Source: Owenia fusiformis (taxonomy: Eukaryota > Annelida > Polychaeta > Sabellida > Oweniidae). From it: a stretch of DNA of 64,000 bases. A program made the position numbers and the translations under genes. The notes below the pieces were generated by a model. The model did no database searches. It worked only from the letters and a program-made list of their open reading frames with translations, and was not told the origin of the DNA. The stretch is from assembly GCA_903813345.2 (NCBI GenBank), contig CAIIXF020000001.1:21533915-21597914 (forward strand), in the 5' to 3' direction. Shown here in pieces: positions 26,801-41,800 of the stretch; position 1 is the stretch's first letter, and the number at the start of each line of letters is the position of its first letter.

Positions 26801-29800
26801 TAATATTGACAGATATGCGCAAATCAAACTAAATTAATTAATATCCATAGTTAGTAACACAAAACAGAAAGTATAAGAAAAACTCACCTTTAGCTGTTTG
26901 ACGTTTTCATGTTTGTCTGATGGCATAAAGCGACCAAATTTAAAGGTTGAAGCACTGATCGAAAACTTAAGTTGCAAACATATCACCACCAAAATAACCT
27001 CCATTGAAACAAGTGAATGAGTTTTGAAAAACATAATTCAGTCTTTGATTGTTAGTTTTTACTCTGATTTTATTTTCTTTGCTATATCCGATTTCTGTAA
27101 ATGTTATTTCTGATTTGTGTTTCGGGTTTCAGACATAAATTTCCTGTAAAATCTTATACCTTTGTCTATCCAGAATATGAAATTGCAAATAGGTTTGCTA
27201 AATCTTGCTAAGCAATTTATACTCGGCTGCTTGAGACAATCATAGTCAGAGAATATTAACTTAGGGGGTTATCTCAAAGGGATTGCTCTGAATTCTATTT
27301 TATTCATTTTCTTGACTGCGAGATAACCCCTTCGAATGTGTAAGTAAATAGACTTTTTAAAGTGTGAAGTATTTTTTCCAAAAATGGAACACAGAAACAC
27401 TAAAAAAAATTCACATACCTTTGGCTAAAGCCTTTCATTAAAAACAGTTAATAGTTTATAACTGTGTGCATTGATTTTCGAGTAGGACTTACACAAAATT
27501 ATCTTCACTCAGAATGGAATCATTTGGGATCATATGGAACAAGCTAATATAAAATGCATTGATGGCAAATCTTGACCATTTTAAATAAAATACCCATATA
27601 TCCAAGTCAGCGCTACAAACTACAATCAGACGTATTGATTTTTCATTTTCAATTGTTATGAAATCTTGAATGTGGAGTTTATGAGTTTATATCTCGGAAG
27701 AAAGTGCATTGTTGGGTCTTTTTACTATACGCACTCTAGTTATAGCTTCATATCAAAGAATCATTACTCGTTTGAAGAGTGCAAACTAAATTGAGCTCTT
27801 GTTATGGGTAATTAATCAGCATGTAGCAGAGAAATTTGAGGATTCAAGAGACTAAAATTAAACATTGTTATTCACTGATGGGTAATAGAATGTGAATGCT
27901 AAGTGATGATAAATCTGCACACTCAAAAATGAATGTCTAGTAAATATTTTTTAATTTGTCTATCATAGTCTTAATGTTGCATAAAGATTTTTTTACTTTC
28001 CCACTGAACAAAGTATGAGAATGGATATATTGAAGCTATTCTTTCATTTGTCTGTCTGCGTGATAGGTAACTCAAATACCAGTTGTCGAAATTGGTTTCA
28101 ATTTAGTAGGCTAATATGTTTTATGGGCATAAGCCATACACTTAGGAATTAAAATCTGATTTGTTGCTTTAACATTGCTGGGTGAATTTCTCTATTTTAG
28201 TATTTTACACTTTTTACATTTAGGAACTCGACTTGACATTTTTTAATTGGGGCTTTATTTAAATTGTCTGCCATTTTCTGTAAAAATTATGTTTTTTGCA
28301 TGCTATAACTTAAATTGCTGTACATTCTTTCACTTTTTCGCTATGAGGATTGTAGCATCTTCGCACGCTTGGTCTTCACTGAGTCCAGATGGGAGCTGAG
28401 TGAACGGAGATGACTTCTTAGAGTTCTTGTTTTTCTAGTTCAACATTCCTAAATATGTAACTGAGCATATAAAAATGCGTCTGCGGTTTTTCTCAAGTAG
28501 CGAATGATTAATTTTAAGTATTGGGATGGTGTTTAAACTCTAGTTTATTGAACATGAATTGTTTTTCTCTCCTTAATGATTCATCTAATATGGAATGCTT
28601 AAGTAAGTTTATTGGCAGCTCTTGGAGGAAAATAGTTCCTAACAAATTGATATCGACACCAATTCTTGTAATAATTCGTAAATCTGAAAAATCCCTTACA
28701 ATTCATCAGAACATTGAAGGACATCACCTTTTTCCCTATTTTTAAAGTACATGTACCATTCCCATTGACTTTATTTTAACGCTACCATTTTAACTCTCTA
28801 TATTCACCTTTCACCAAAAATGGATATTTTAGGGTGGAGCTTACAATCAGATAATTCAGGTTAGTGACATCAATTTTAGGTTCTGTTGATCATGTTTACG
28901 ACAAATTACATAAATCAGACAGTAGGTTGGGAAAACAATCTAGGCTCCTGTTGCAGAATATTACAACTCATTATACTTATTATTTTATGAAATAATAATG
29001 TAATCTGAAACTAATTGAAGTTATTCGCAACTTATTCCCTATTTTGTGTCGGACAAATAATGTGATCAGTGTTTGAGATATCACATGCTGAATGAATGTC
29101 CTGAAACTGGTTACCATTTGACAGTTTTATATTATTTCCACAATATGTTGCCCAGATGATATATCGTCAATTAAATTATGAATATTCAAAAGAGGACATT
29201 TAAATCTACAATATGTAAAAATATCAAAATTGTCCGAAGCAGGCGTAATGTGCAGAAGACCCATTCAATAAAAGACAAGTTTTGGTTTAGAGAATGAAGT
29301 TCATCAGTCTACTGCGCTGATTATGAAAAATATAGAAATAACACCCAAATCAAATTATGGATATTCAAAAGAGGAAATCTAAATCTACAATATGTCAAAA
29401 TTGTCCAAAGCTGATGAACTTCTTTCTCCAAACCGAGACTAGTCCTTTGAAATCACAATCATTAGCAAAATATGCGAGTTGCATTTATGTAAAGACTGAA
29501 ACACTTGATAAGCTCTTGTATAGTATTAAGGAAGTATCTCAAAAATTCAATCCAGGATTGTTATCTCTTAAGAGACACGGCATATAGTTAACATTCATAC
29601 ATTGATTTAAAGAGATGCTCCCCAAGGTCAGGTAATAAAACAATTTTATTCTGTTTTGATCGCCTCCCACATGGCTTCCTGAAGCTCTCCTATATCTCTA
29701 CCAACTGCATAATCTTTCTCATCAAATTTGGGAGAATAATCTCCCTTTTCCTTTCTTCTTTAAGTTCATAGCCGTAGGCAGCGGGGGTTCGGTGGGTTCG

Positions 29801-32800
29801 AACGAACCCCCGGTCAGGATTTCCCAAAATATCATTTTGTGGAAAAATGCATATAACCAGAAACATTAAATTACTACATGCTATTTGAAAACTAGGCATA
29901 GGTTTATATGACCAGTAAATAAATTGATATTTGTTATGGTGAACACGAGAGCCTTATTTTGTTAAAACACATGTCATAGTGAAGTTACACTTCCCTCAAA
30001 ACGTTTTGCAACCTTAGGCATACGGGGTGAGATTTAATTTTGGGCCCCAGAGCATGAGATTTTACATTTAGAAATAACAATAATTTCGCACAATTAATTT
30101 AAAAGCTGCTTCTTCTCGGACAAAATAACCCATCTTGGGCAATAGCTAAATCAGTCCTCTGAAGGAATTTTGTTTTAAGCCAGTTCTGGTCCAATACGAA
30201 GTTATTGAAAGTTATTGAAAACAATGCAGACGTCCCATACTCCGAATGATTTTTACAACATTTACGAATAAATATCTGGAATAGTCGTATAATATTGATG
30301 AAACAAATGTTCTTTCAAATGTGTACATCTCTGTTTTGTTTTATTATGTCACCACCAAAAGTGGTGACATATTGTTATGGTCTCCGTTTTTTTGCGACGG
30401 CGGTTGGCGTCCGGCGGTTGGAGGTTGGCGTCCGGCGGTTGGAGGTTGGCGTCTGTAACAATTTCTTACAACTTCCTATAACTTAACAAATACTGTTTAG
30501 ACTGACTTCAATTTTTTTCTAAATCATCTACATGTTCTCAGAAGTTCAAATCTCACTTTAGATTTGACATTTGACCTTCAATGACCTTCTCAAGGTCAAA
30601 AAGGTCTTTTTTTCAACTTGCTTCACATTGACTAAATTTTTTTTCAAAATCATCTACATGTTCTCAGAAATTCAAATCTGACTTTAGATTTCACATTTGA
30701 CCTTCAAATCTGACTTTAGATTTGACATTTGACCTTCAATGACCTTCTCAAGGTCAAAAAAGGTCAAAAAGGTCTGTTTTCAACTTGCTTCAAATTGACT
30801 AAAATTTTTTTTCAAAATCATCTACGTGTTCTCAGAAATTCAAATCTGACTTAAGATTTGACTTAAGATTTGACATTTGACCTTCAATGACCTTCTCAAG
30901 GTCAAAAAAGGTCAAAAAGGTCAAAAAGGTCTGTTTTCAACTTGCTTCAAATTGACTAAATTTTTTTTTCAAAATCATCTACGTGTTCTCAGAAATTCAA
31001 ATCTGACTTTAGATTTGACTTAAGATTTGACATTTGACCTTCAATGACCTTCTCAAAGTCAAAAAAGGTCAAAAAGGTCTTTTTTCAACTTGCTTCAAAT
31101 TGACTAATTTTTTTTTTCAAAATCATCTACATGTTCTCAGAAATTCAAATCTGACTTTAGATTTGACATTATACCTTCAATGAACTTCTCAATGTCAAAA
31201 AAGGTCAAAAAGGTCTGTTTTCAACTTGCTTTAAATTGACCAAATTTTTTTAGGTGGTGACATTTTGTCATGTTAATGCCTTGTTTCAATTACAATTTAA
31301 AATATTTCTTGGAACAGCCCCTGGGGCTGGCAAGTACCCCAAACCAATTGCAGAAAATTAATTTAAAACGTTGTGAAATGAATAACCCAGATGCGAGTAG
31401 AAATAATCTTGATTTACGTCATTAAAAATTCAAAAGTCAGTCAAAGTAATATCATATTTAAAATCTACATGTAAAATTACATCTAGAAATGTGGTTTTAA
31501 AAAGTGTGTATCAACTTTGAAAAATTAATTTTCTTTGAAAATGTGACTTCTAGCTCGGGGAGATTCCCCATAGACCCCATGCTATAAAATCACAAAAAAT
31601 GAAATATCTTTTCTTTTAGTGGACAGATAATATTTTGCTTTACTGGACATATTTTCATTAGTATAAGTATCAGACACATAAGGGTTATATTAAAATTAAG
31701 CCACTTAAATTGATAGTATTCAAGTTTAAGGGAACTTTCTTATATACCTGCCATGTTAATTGACCCGAATCAGCCACCTGGTGGTGAAACTGGTAACTAC
31801 CTACTCGCATTTGGGTAATTATCTAAAAGCGTATGTGAACGACCGAACGACTAGATTTGTGGTGTACGTCAATTTATTCACTTTACAGAGCCAGAGGGGC
31901 TAGAAACAAATCATAACAAGCAATTACAATATAATAATAACATTGCATGAAATGGCATTGGCAAGGCTTATCAATATTACAGTATGAAATGGCATTGGCA
32001 AGGCTTATCAATATTACAGTACGAAATGGCATTGGCAAGTTTATTTGAAACACAATCTAATTTGACTATTTTACATTTGACAACATGAATGCTAACTTAA
32101 TTGAATGTTTGGCATGTTAACTTACAGAACTGGCTCTTGCTTTGAGCTTGAGGGAAATGTGGGAACCAATGGTGGTGAATCTGTGGCCTAACACACTGCC
32201 TGAATAAAAATTACAATACATTTCTAAGTTGACAAAAATACCATAAATGATTGGTAAAATATCAGAAATATGTGTTGTATTTAATCAAGTAATATCTAAT
32301 AAAGCATATAAAAGTAAAATAAAGAGTGGATGGCTTACCAATATGAACGATTGTGGATGATTTTGTAGATTTTCTGGAGAGGTAAAAATATATATGTGGC
32401 TATTGTAGTGACTGTAAGCAAGAGGAAGTTGCACATTTATGTGCCAGCTATTTATGTGAATTGAAACATGAAATCTATATAGTGCCATCTATAAATGCAA
32501 CTATAAACTTTAAAGTGCAGTTGGTCACATCCACGCGGACAACGTTGACAGACCATCACAGTTAAATATTACTTTGTTTTTATGACCAAAAGTGTACATG
32601 GTTATACAATTCTAAAGTTAAATGTTAATGAATTCTGAGAATTATGCCTTTAAAACATATGCCATTAAAAGTAATGCTTTTTACATAAATGAATGCCAAA
32701 ATAATGCCTTAATATGCCATTTTACATTTTAATACAAAAATGTGTTGCCATTTACTGGCTTTTTAGCCCAAAATGTACACCCCAAAATACAAAAATACCT

Positions 32801-35800
32801 TAACTATGTGCAACTATGTACATACCGGCGCGCAAAACACTATTGCTTCAGAATATATTTGTGGTTTTAGGCCACTTATGAAATTGAAATACATTAAGAG
32901 CAAGTTGTGTTATCGTAATATGTAATTCATACACTTTTTATGTGCATTTTAATTGGTTTATAGTATCATACACTTTATATGTGCATTTTTAAGATCATTA
33001 ATTCAAAAATGGGCTTACATGTATAAGTGATCCATATTTGTAATTAGTTATATTAGGCAACACAATAATAGTAATATTAATGTAAAAACTCCTACATTAC
33101 CGACCAATTAAGATAAGTAATTATACTGTCTACCGACCAATTAAGGCAAGTAATTTTACTAACATAACCGACCAATTAAGGCAAGTAATTTTACTGATAT
33201 ATCTTCTCATACAATTAATACTATGTATATGTTAACCTATCAGGCTTTTGTCTTATTCTTGTTGACCTTCGCAGAGCGGATGGGTCCTCCTCCTGACTTG
33301 GATTGTCAATCTGTAGGTTTTGGCTGTTCTAGTGTTCACATTTGAGGGTAACTCTGATATTGAATATCATGATAATCAATTATACATTACATATCTGTTG
33401 TTGACTTCGGGATGCTGCATATACAGTACATCTGTTATCATCTGTAACGTGATTGTCGATCTTAGTTGTCCAATCTTGGTTTTCGAATATCGGTTCAATC
33501 TCGGATATTGAATCTCGGTTGTGGAATCTCGAACCTGGAATCTCGGTTATCGAATCTCGAACCTGGAATCTCGGTTATCGAATCCCTGACATGGAATCTC
33601 GGTTGTGGAATCTCGGACCTGGAATCTCGGTTATCAAATCTCGGACATGGAGTCTCGGTTGTCTATCCCAGATATAGAATCTCGGTTGTTGGATTACAGT
33701 TCTTCTCTGGCTCTGCACTTTGTTGTTGTTGTTGTTAGCCCGCAGTACCATATGTGAACGACCGAACGACTAGATTTGTGGTGTACGTCAATTTATTCAC
33801 TTTACAGAGCCAGAGGGGCTAGAAACAAATCATAACAAGCAATTACAATATAATAATAACATTGCATGAAATGGCATTGGCAAGGCTTATCAATATTACA
33901 GTATGAAATGGCATTGGCAAGGCTTATCAATATTACAGTACGAAATGGCATTGGCAAGTTTATTTGAAACACAATCTAATTTGACTATTTTACATTTGAC
34001 AACATGAATGCTAACTTAATTGAATGTTTGGCATGTTAACTTACAGAACTGGCTCTTGCTTTGAGCTTGAGGGAAATGTGGGAACCAATGGTGGTGAATC
34101 TGTGGCCTAACACACTGCCTGAATAAAAATTACAATACATTTCTAAGTTGACAAAAATACCATAAATGATTGGTAAAATATCAGAAATATGTGTTGTATT
34201 TAATCAAGTAATATCTAATAAAGCATATAAAAGTAAAATAAAGAGTGGATGGCTTACCAATATGAACGATTGTGGATGATTTTGTAGATTTTCTGGAGAG
34301 GTAAAAATATATATGTGGCTATTGTAGTGACTGTAAGCAAGAGGAAGTTGCACATTTATGTGCCAGCTATTTATGTGAATTGAAACATGAAATCTATATA
34401 GTGCCATCTATAAATGCAACTATAAACTTTAAAGTGCAGTTGGTCACACGTATATCATTTATAAATTCAAGCGTTTGTTCAAATTTATTCATTCTTTCAT
34501 TTGTTCAGTATTAATTTATCCATCACTTTTTCAAAGAAAAATCAATTATTGCAAAAAATGATTTTTTCAGATACACTCCACTCATCTAAGATATTGCATA
34601 GAATTCAAATTGTTATCGTTCCATTTTACTTGCTCTCCATTTTCATGTTAATGTCATGATAGGTTTAGCGAATAAATTACATAATAAAAAACACTAAAAT
34701 ATCATATGGTATTAATCTTCAAATAATGAAGGCCTAATTTATTATCAAGCCGTCTGAACTTAACAAAATACGTTTTATATTCGAACAGCCGCTTGTATAT
34801 GATTTATATCCACCAAAACGTTTTTATCATCAGTTGCAGTTGATCTGCTCCAGGGGACGTGCCACTGAGCTCCGGGGACGTCCAAAGAAATATTTTAAAC
34901 TTTTTAAAACAAAGCATAACGGAGACCCACTAATTTTAATAACAGATGTTTTCATCATTAATACGACTACCCCGGATAGTTTAAAAATCATTCGCGTAAA
35001 CGTTGTGAAAAGTTATCATAGAAGAGCGATCTTTCGGAATTTATAGGGTGTTTGCGCCTTGCCTTGCATTTGATCCGAACTGGCTTCCAACAAAATTCCT
35101 GCAAAATAATGATAAGCCATTGCATGAGGTGATTTATTTTGTCCTAGATGAAGTAGCTTAAGTTAAAGAATAAATTGTGCGAAATAGTTGATATCCCTTG
35201 GTAAGATTTCAGGATATATATTTAGTAAAAGATTCACCGAAATATATTTTGAGGCAGAAAATTAATTATAAGTTGTCTGACTTTTTTGCACGTTGCCTGT
35301 TTATTTTACTTTGTGAACATTAAAGTTACAAAGCTACACGTCCTGTGTTATTTCAATGAGAGAGGTTTCTTGATAAAGCCTATTACTTTCAGACTTTGCT
35401 TAAGTAAATAAAGACATCATTTTGATTGATAAAATTCAAATTCAATTGTCTACTTTACTTAATGAAGGTATTGAAATGAATTATATTTCCCCTCCCAAAG
35501 TTTTTTCGTAACAAATTATGCATATAAGAATTCAAACTTAAAGATGCTTTAATACATAATCCAATGGGTGAGTTAGGATTGCCAAACTTTTGGAGGGAGT
35601 GTAATTGTACAAATTGCACAAAAAGGTTTTTATTTGAGGAACCCAAATGAAGAGGGGGGGGGGGATTTGTGAATAACATGAAAATAGAACCCCCGGTCAC
35701 CAAATCCTGGCTACGCCACTGAAGTTCATACCTTTTCATAATTTTTAGATTGAATGTTTCTTATTCTCTGTGGTATGTATTTCTTATTAAAAGGTATATT

Positions 35801-38800
35801 TAATCAATATTAAGTTTCAACAGAGGGATAAGTAAATAAATAAGCTCCACTAGCTCATTATTTTATAAAACTATTTGGTCAGAATCAGATACATCTCAGT
35901 TTACCTTAGTCTGAAAGAATAAGGTTTGCCACAATATTGATATAATGTGGTTTAATTAATCGATTTATAGTACCCCACACAAGTTTTTGATAATTACTTT
36001 GACCCGTGATTTGAACACTCTATCCTTGACTATTTGTTATTAAATTTAGCAGACATAAACTAGAGGAAATTTTCCAACATTGGAATTTTTTTGTTTTTAT
36101 TTTACTTCAATAACAATAAAATTACAAGTAATCAAATCAAGGGTGTCATTAATGGGTTTTCACCAAATTGACGTCATAAAATCATTCTATGAATTGTTCA
36201 TTTTAACAATTTTATTGACTTTTATCTCATTATCTTATCAATATTCATCTTATTGAAGGACTTCTGAAACAATATAGAGAAAAGTATATATAAGGTTAAT
36301 TTACTGAATACTGGAATAAATGTTGTAATGCTACCCCCAAAGGGCCATTTGTTGAATCCAAGTGAAGTATTTAACAATAGTGTTCAACAAAGAGTATGTA
36401 GGTGGAAACCGCCAGGAAATCCAAGAGATGAGTATGGGCATGGGGTAGTTGGGCCACGCAACTTTGAGGAGTGTGTGATGGCCTTAAATGATGCGTTAGC
36501 TGAGATGCAGGATCCTTCAATGTACGAAGCATTTTATTTTAAAAGAGCAACTGGAAGAGAATTCTACAAGCAGACACATGGCAGTAAAGTCGCTAAGACA
36601 GTATTATCGAAAAGAAAAAGATCTGCCCATAACAAGTACATTTTCAACTGGCCGAAGAAACTGTAAATCATACAACCTTGACCATAGCCAGACAATTACA
36701 ATCAGACAGTATAGATCTAGGACAAGTATAGAATCTCCAAATGTAGGATTTGTAATAAACTATTCATAAGTACCATAAATACAGATGAAATTCAATAAGA
36801 TGAATATTGATAAGATAATGAGATAAAAGTCAATAAAATTGTTAAAATGAACAATTCATAGAATGATTTTATGACGTCAATTTTGTGAAAACCCATTAAT
36901 GACACCCTTGATTTGATTACTTGTAATTTTATTGTTATTGAAGTAAAATAAAAACAAAAAATTTCCAATGTTGGATATTTCCTCTAGTTTATGTCTGCTA
37001 AATTTAATAACAAATAGTCAAGGATAGAGTGTTCAAATCACGGGTCAAAGTTATTATCAAAAACGTGTGTGGGGTACTATGATAATTAATGAATGTAGTA
37101 ATTTTCAGGAAACTCTAAACTTAAGCAACCCATGTATAATGAAAATAAAGACATAGTCATGTATTAGTCATTTCAAACACAAAACATGATATATGAACTA
37201 CATATGGGCTTTGATTAATAATCTCTTGTTCTCATTGGATGTATCAATTTTCCAATCTGTCTTTTAGTTTCATCAGCTTTGTTATATGACTGGTTGAATT
37301 AAAAATTGCGATCTATTTCTTATTGTTCACTAAATACTTGATCTCAAATCGAATGTACATGTACCTTGATTTTATAATAAATGTATTTTGCGGGCCAATG
37401 TACATGTATTACTAATCTTGAAATAGTATAAGGAACAATAGATAGCAGTTTATGTCTTTTAAAGAATATTCCCTGGGCATACTGTAATTCGGACATCATC
37501 CTTAGATAGTCCATGTGTAAAGTCCTCTCTATGGGGGCATCTCAAAAGTCAATTTCATAACTGCATGACCACTCACACACCATTGTTCATAGAACAAACA
37601 TTTTGGAAGAATGATCGATTTTTGGAATAGAAATAATTTTCATATTTTTCAGTACAAACAAAACATTGATTTCAAATTATTATCAGATATATTACAGATC
37701 ACAGTGTTCTTATTATATGATAGTTGAAATTATTGCTCTTTAATGACACGAAATCGTGATGTACTCCTTATATCCGTGTGATAATAGGAATTATTACAAA
37801 CAGATTAATTATAATTAGCTGATTAGATAATGGGGATCTCCGATTATTGCAACATTGATATTGGACTGAATGGATATAAATCATTCTGTGATTCATTTTG
37901 TTTGTTTCATGCATGACCAATTTTTTAATTCAATCGATTTTTTGTCTTAAAATCAATCAACCTGAAACAAACGTGAAAATTAGCCCTTTATTTACCAGGA
38001 GTAATTTTGGAGTTAAGATTTCTTTTTAAGATTTTATGTATTTTTGATAGAACAAAATTATATAGAGGTTATTTTATGGAAGGGTTGGAATATGGATTTT
38101 ATTTCGAGGGAAGATATGATATTGGCCAAGGAATATATCATGTTGACCCAGTGTGCAGCCCAAGTGTGAATATGATATTTTTCGAGGCCAATATCATATT
38201 TTCTTGAGGAAAAAATTCATATTCCATCATGACCATCAATAACATATTTATTCCATAATATTTTTTCAGATACATATTCATTTTCAAGTTCGAATTGTCA
38301 ACCCAATGATGATGACATAAAATGATACAATTTGATTTATCATATAACATTTTAAACTTTTATAACAGGTTGTAAAATAGAACAAAAATGTAAATCAAGA
38401 GAAATTCCTGGGACAAGTTCTGATTCGGGATTTTCCTAGGGAAAACATGTTATTATGGAACAAACTTTAGTATTTTATGATGGCATAGAGCGCAAGAATG
38501 GGATACCAAGTGCAAGATGTTCTATTTTCCTCCACAGATGACTGAGCAATGAGGCCGATTTAAGTGATCATGCCAGAAATGGGGTTGTGCCACTTTCAGC
38601 CAAGTCAATTTTACCATCATAACATAGTGATAAGTAACAATAAAGGATTTATTCCAACTAAAATTACACATATTATATCATATTTAAAACCCCTTTTAAT
38701 TCCCAATGTCCAAGTTGTTTAACCACAGGGTCCTTCAACATGACCCCATTCCTTTCAATGCAAATGTCTGCCCTAGATCTCATCTCAGACTGCCTCCCTG

Positions 38801-41800
38801 ATGATGTTTCTCTCTGTCCCCTTAGATCCTCCACTGCTGCTACAATCCTGGTCCTTAGATCATCAACATTTCTTGGTGGTGTTGTGTAAACTGTTTCCTT
38901 GATATAACCCCAAATAACCATCCTGACATAGCCATTTCAACCCCTCATTGTTCAGTCATTCATGAAAGAAAAAGTGGCACAAACCCATTTCTGACATGGT
39001 CACTTAAATCCCTTAGAACTCAGTCATCAGTGAAGGAAAATAGACGACTTTGGTATCATAAGAAAGAGGACAGCATAACCTATGTGAAATTTTCCTATTA
39101 TTATTCATATTTGAAAATAAGCAATTAAATCCAGGTTTTCTTTTTTGGACACCCTGTATAATTTGACTGTATCATCAGTCAAGCATCTTTCAAAAATCAA
39201 AAAGCTTCTTGACAGAATGACACAGTACAGAACAGAATATGTCAATTAAGTAAAAAAAACTTATCTCAATTTTCTAGAGTGATAAATTAGGTCTCTAGAA
39301 AGTAACTAGTTTTATTCAATAAAGACAGTACACAGTTTTCCTACATATCTAATTAAATAGAATATGTTTTCACTCCATCAAGGCTCTCTCTGTAACTATA
39401 TATCAATCTGTTGTATATTACTTTAGCTGTCAGATTCATGAAAACACACAGGAGGCCTTTGTTGAAAATGGAAAGAAGTTGAAGATGTTTTCACTGTATG
39501 TCTTTCAATAAAAAACTTATTTTACTTCTCTGCGCTTACTTCAACTTTTATGAAATTGCACATGAATATTTAATCAAAGAACCATATATAAATATGTAAT
39601 ATTCTTAAATTGCATTTGACCATTTAATATTTAGAATGTTAACATTTTTACATTTTTTCATTTGGCCATTTGAGAATTGATCATCCAGGATTTAAGTTAT
39701 GAAGCTATTCCTTCTGGAAATAAAATAAATATCAGAATATTACTTTTAAAACTTTGAACTGGTGAGTGAATTAGTACACAAGTACTTTGCAATCATAAAT
39801 TGAGAGAATGTTTATATTTTAGGTACATTTTTATTCATTTGTAATTTGTATAAATATTTGTATTTTGATTATTTTTTTTAGAAAATAATGAATCATTTTA
39901 CTATCCAACAAAGAAGTAAGTGTGATACATATACCCTTTCATCTAGGTTAATATGATATCATTATTTTATCATCTGTCTAATAGTTCCTTCATTCTGTTA
40001 TCTTTATCAGATCTAATTAGGTTTGGGGCATTCTGGGTAAATTTATGGGCAGCCATTTTGAATTTTCCTATAAAATGTATGATATTCATCTGTCTTGTTG
40101 ATATACTCCCTTAACAGACCAATGTGACATTGTCTCAACAGGTTATAAGATAAAAGCTTCATCAATTACGTGTATCCTATAGTTAATCGGACAGTCACAA
40201 GTTATTATGATTCTAAAGATTTTTCATCAAAAGATCCAGCTGGGGTCAACCTGTTAAATCAAGCTGAGACTCAAATTAAAAACATTTTCTCAGGAAATGA
40301 AAACTAATGAAAAAGGCAATATCATCAAATAGGTTGTACTAAGCTACTTACATCTTGTTAATACTGTCCTGCCATAATTAGTCTGCATATAAGCTACCAT
40401 AAAACATCATAGACTAAATTAATTTCAAGTTCGAATGTATTCAAAGTTTGATGAATGAGCTCTTTGCTTTTCTCACATAAAATCCAGGATTTAACTTGTT
40501 CAAAAAGATTATATAATTTTGACAGTAAACCGAATGGAGAGGTCTATAATTGTTTTGTTAGTCCGAAGAATATCTTAGATTTTTCTGACCCTTGAAGTTG
40601 ACTTGAAGTTGGATAGATAGACTTCTGCAGTTCCACAACCATCGCTTTGAAAACATCGTTTGATGCCTTGAATTCAGACTTGGTAATGTCCATCTTAAGT
40701 GTCTCTCTGATGTATCGTGCCACTCCCCATTTAAGAAGCTGAAATGATTTCAACTTATAAAGTCCACCGTCTTTTTTTCTAATACCAACGTAAAACTTTT
40801 TCAAAAAATTATCTACATCTGCCACGGCAGTAAGTTCACTCAATGGAGTCAAATTACTCTCCTGGGCGAAGTCCACTAAAAGCTTTGTACAAAGTTTTAG
40901 ATTTTTCTTCGTATTTTGACTGTCTTTACTCTCTAAGAGACTAATAATATCCTCATCTTCAACATTTTTGAAACGGCTAGTGCTAGCGGCGGCCATTTTA
41001 TCGTCTGATAATGACGTCATTTTAGTGGAATGCTGGGAATATTATTCACCGGCAATGCATTGCGCTGTGTACAGTTAAAATTATTCACCGCTCGTTGACC
41101 AATCAAAATAGAGTATTTCAACTGAGGTACTAACAATAGAATTTGTAGTAACAGTAGTCATAAGTTATACACATATAAAATGCCTACTTTTTAATTTGGA
41201 CATGTAAGACATGTTTTCTAATGCAATATCGGAATTCTAACATAAATAAGGTCTATAATGTCTTTGTTAAAATGTATTTTCAGATATTTAAGACGATGTG
41301 CCTGGAGAAATCAAAAGGAAACTCTTCAGTCTTATGTGAGTGACCTTGAACTTAACATAGGAGCAGACGGAGAATGTGACCTTGAATATGCAAGAGGGGT
41401 TGGACCTAAGTCAGAAGAAACAGAAGGCAATGGTATGTTTAACATTTATAGGTTTGTAGCTCAATAATGTAAAATGGCAAAATTTCTCACCAAAACATTT
41501 TTAGATTTCAGAAGGCAGTCCAAAATGTTTGAGATTTGTGTTTTATTCCTTTAAAAATGTGTAATATATAATTTTATTCCTGATGATTTTTCAAATGCTT
41601 AAAAGATTTTCTGTTAAGTTATATCATATTAGAGACTGTAATAGGTATCTCACATTTGAAAATAATATATATTGAAAAAAATTTCAGGTGGAAATATAGT
41701 CAGCATCAAACGTCAGAAGTTAGAAACTGATGATTCCAAGAGTCCTGAGATGAACATAGACAACTCTGGAGACTGTAAAGAAATATTAGATTCAAAACAG

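Noticed and set aside
33453-33738. Two overlapping frames rich in NLG/ESR repeats
   Set aside because: Both are translations of the ~26-bp tandem repeat inside the LTR element.
32285-34407. Identical 67-codon minus frames at 32285 and 34204 as duplicate genes
   Set aside because: They lie within the two identical LTRs; no domain or signal is seen, and identity follows from the LTR duplication.
31834-34448. Endogenous retrovirus
   Set aside because: No gag, protease, polymerase or envelope sequence is present between the LTRs, so nothing supports a viral genome.
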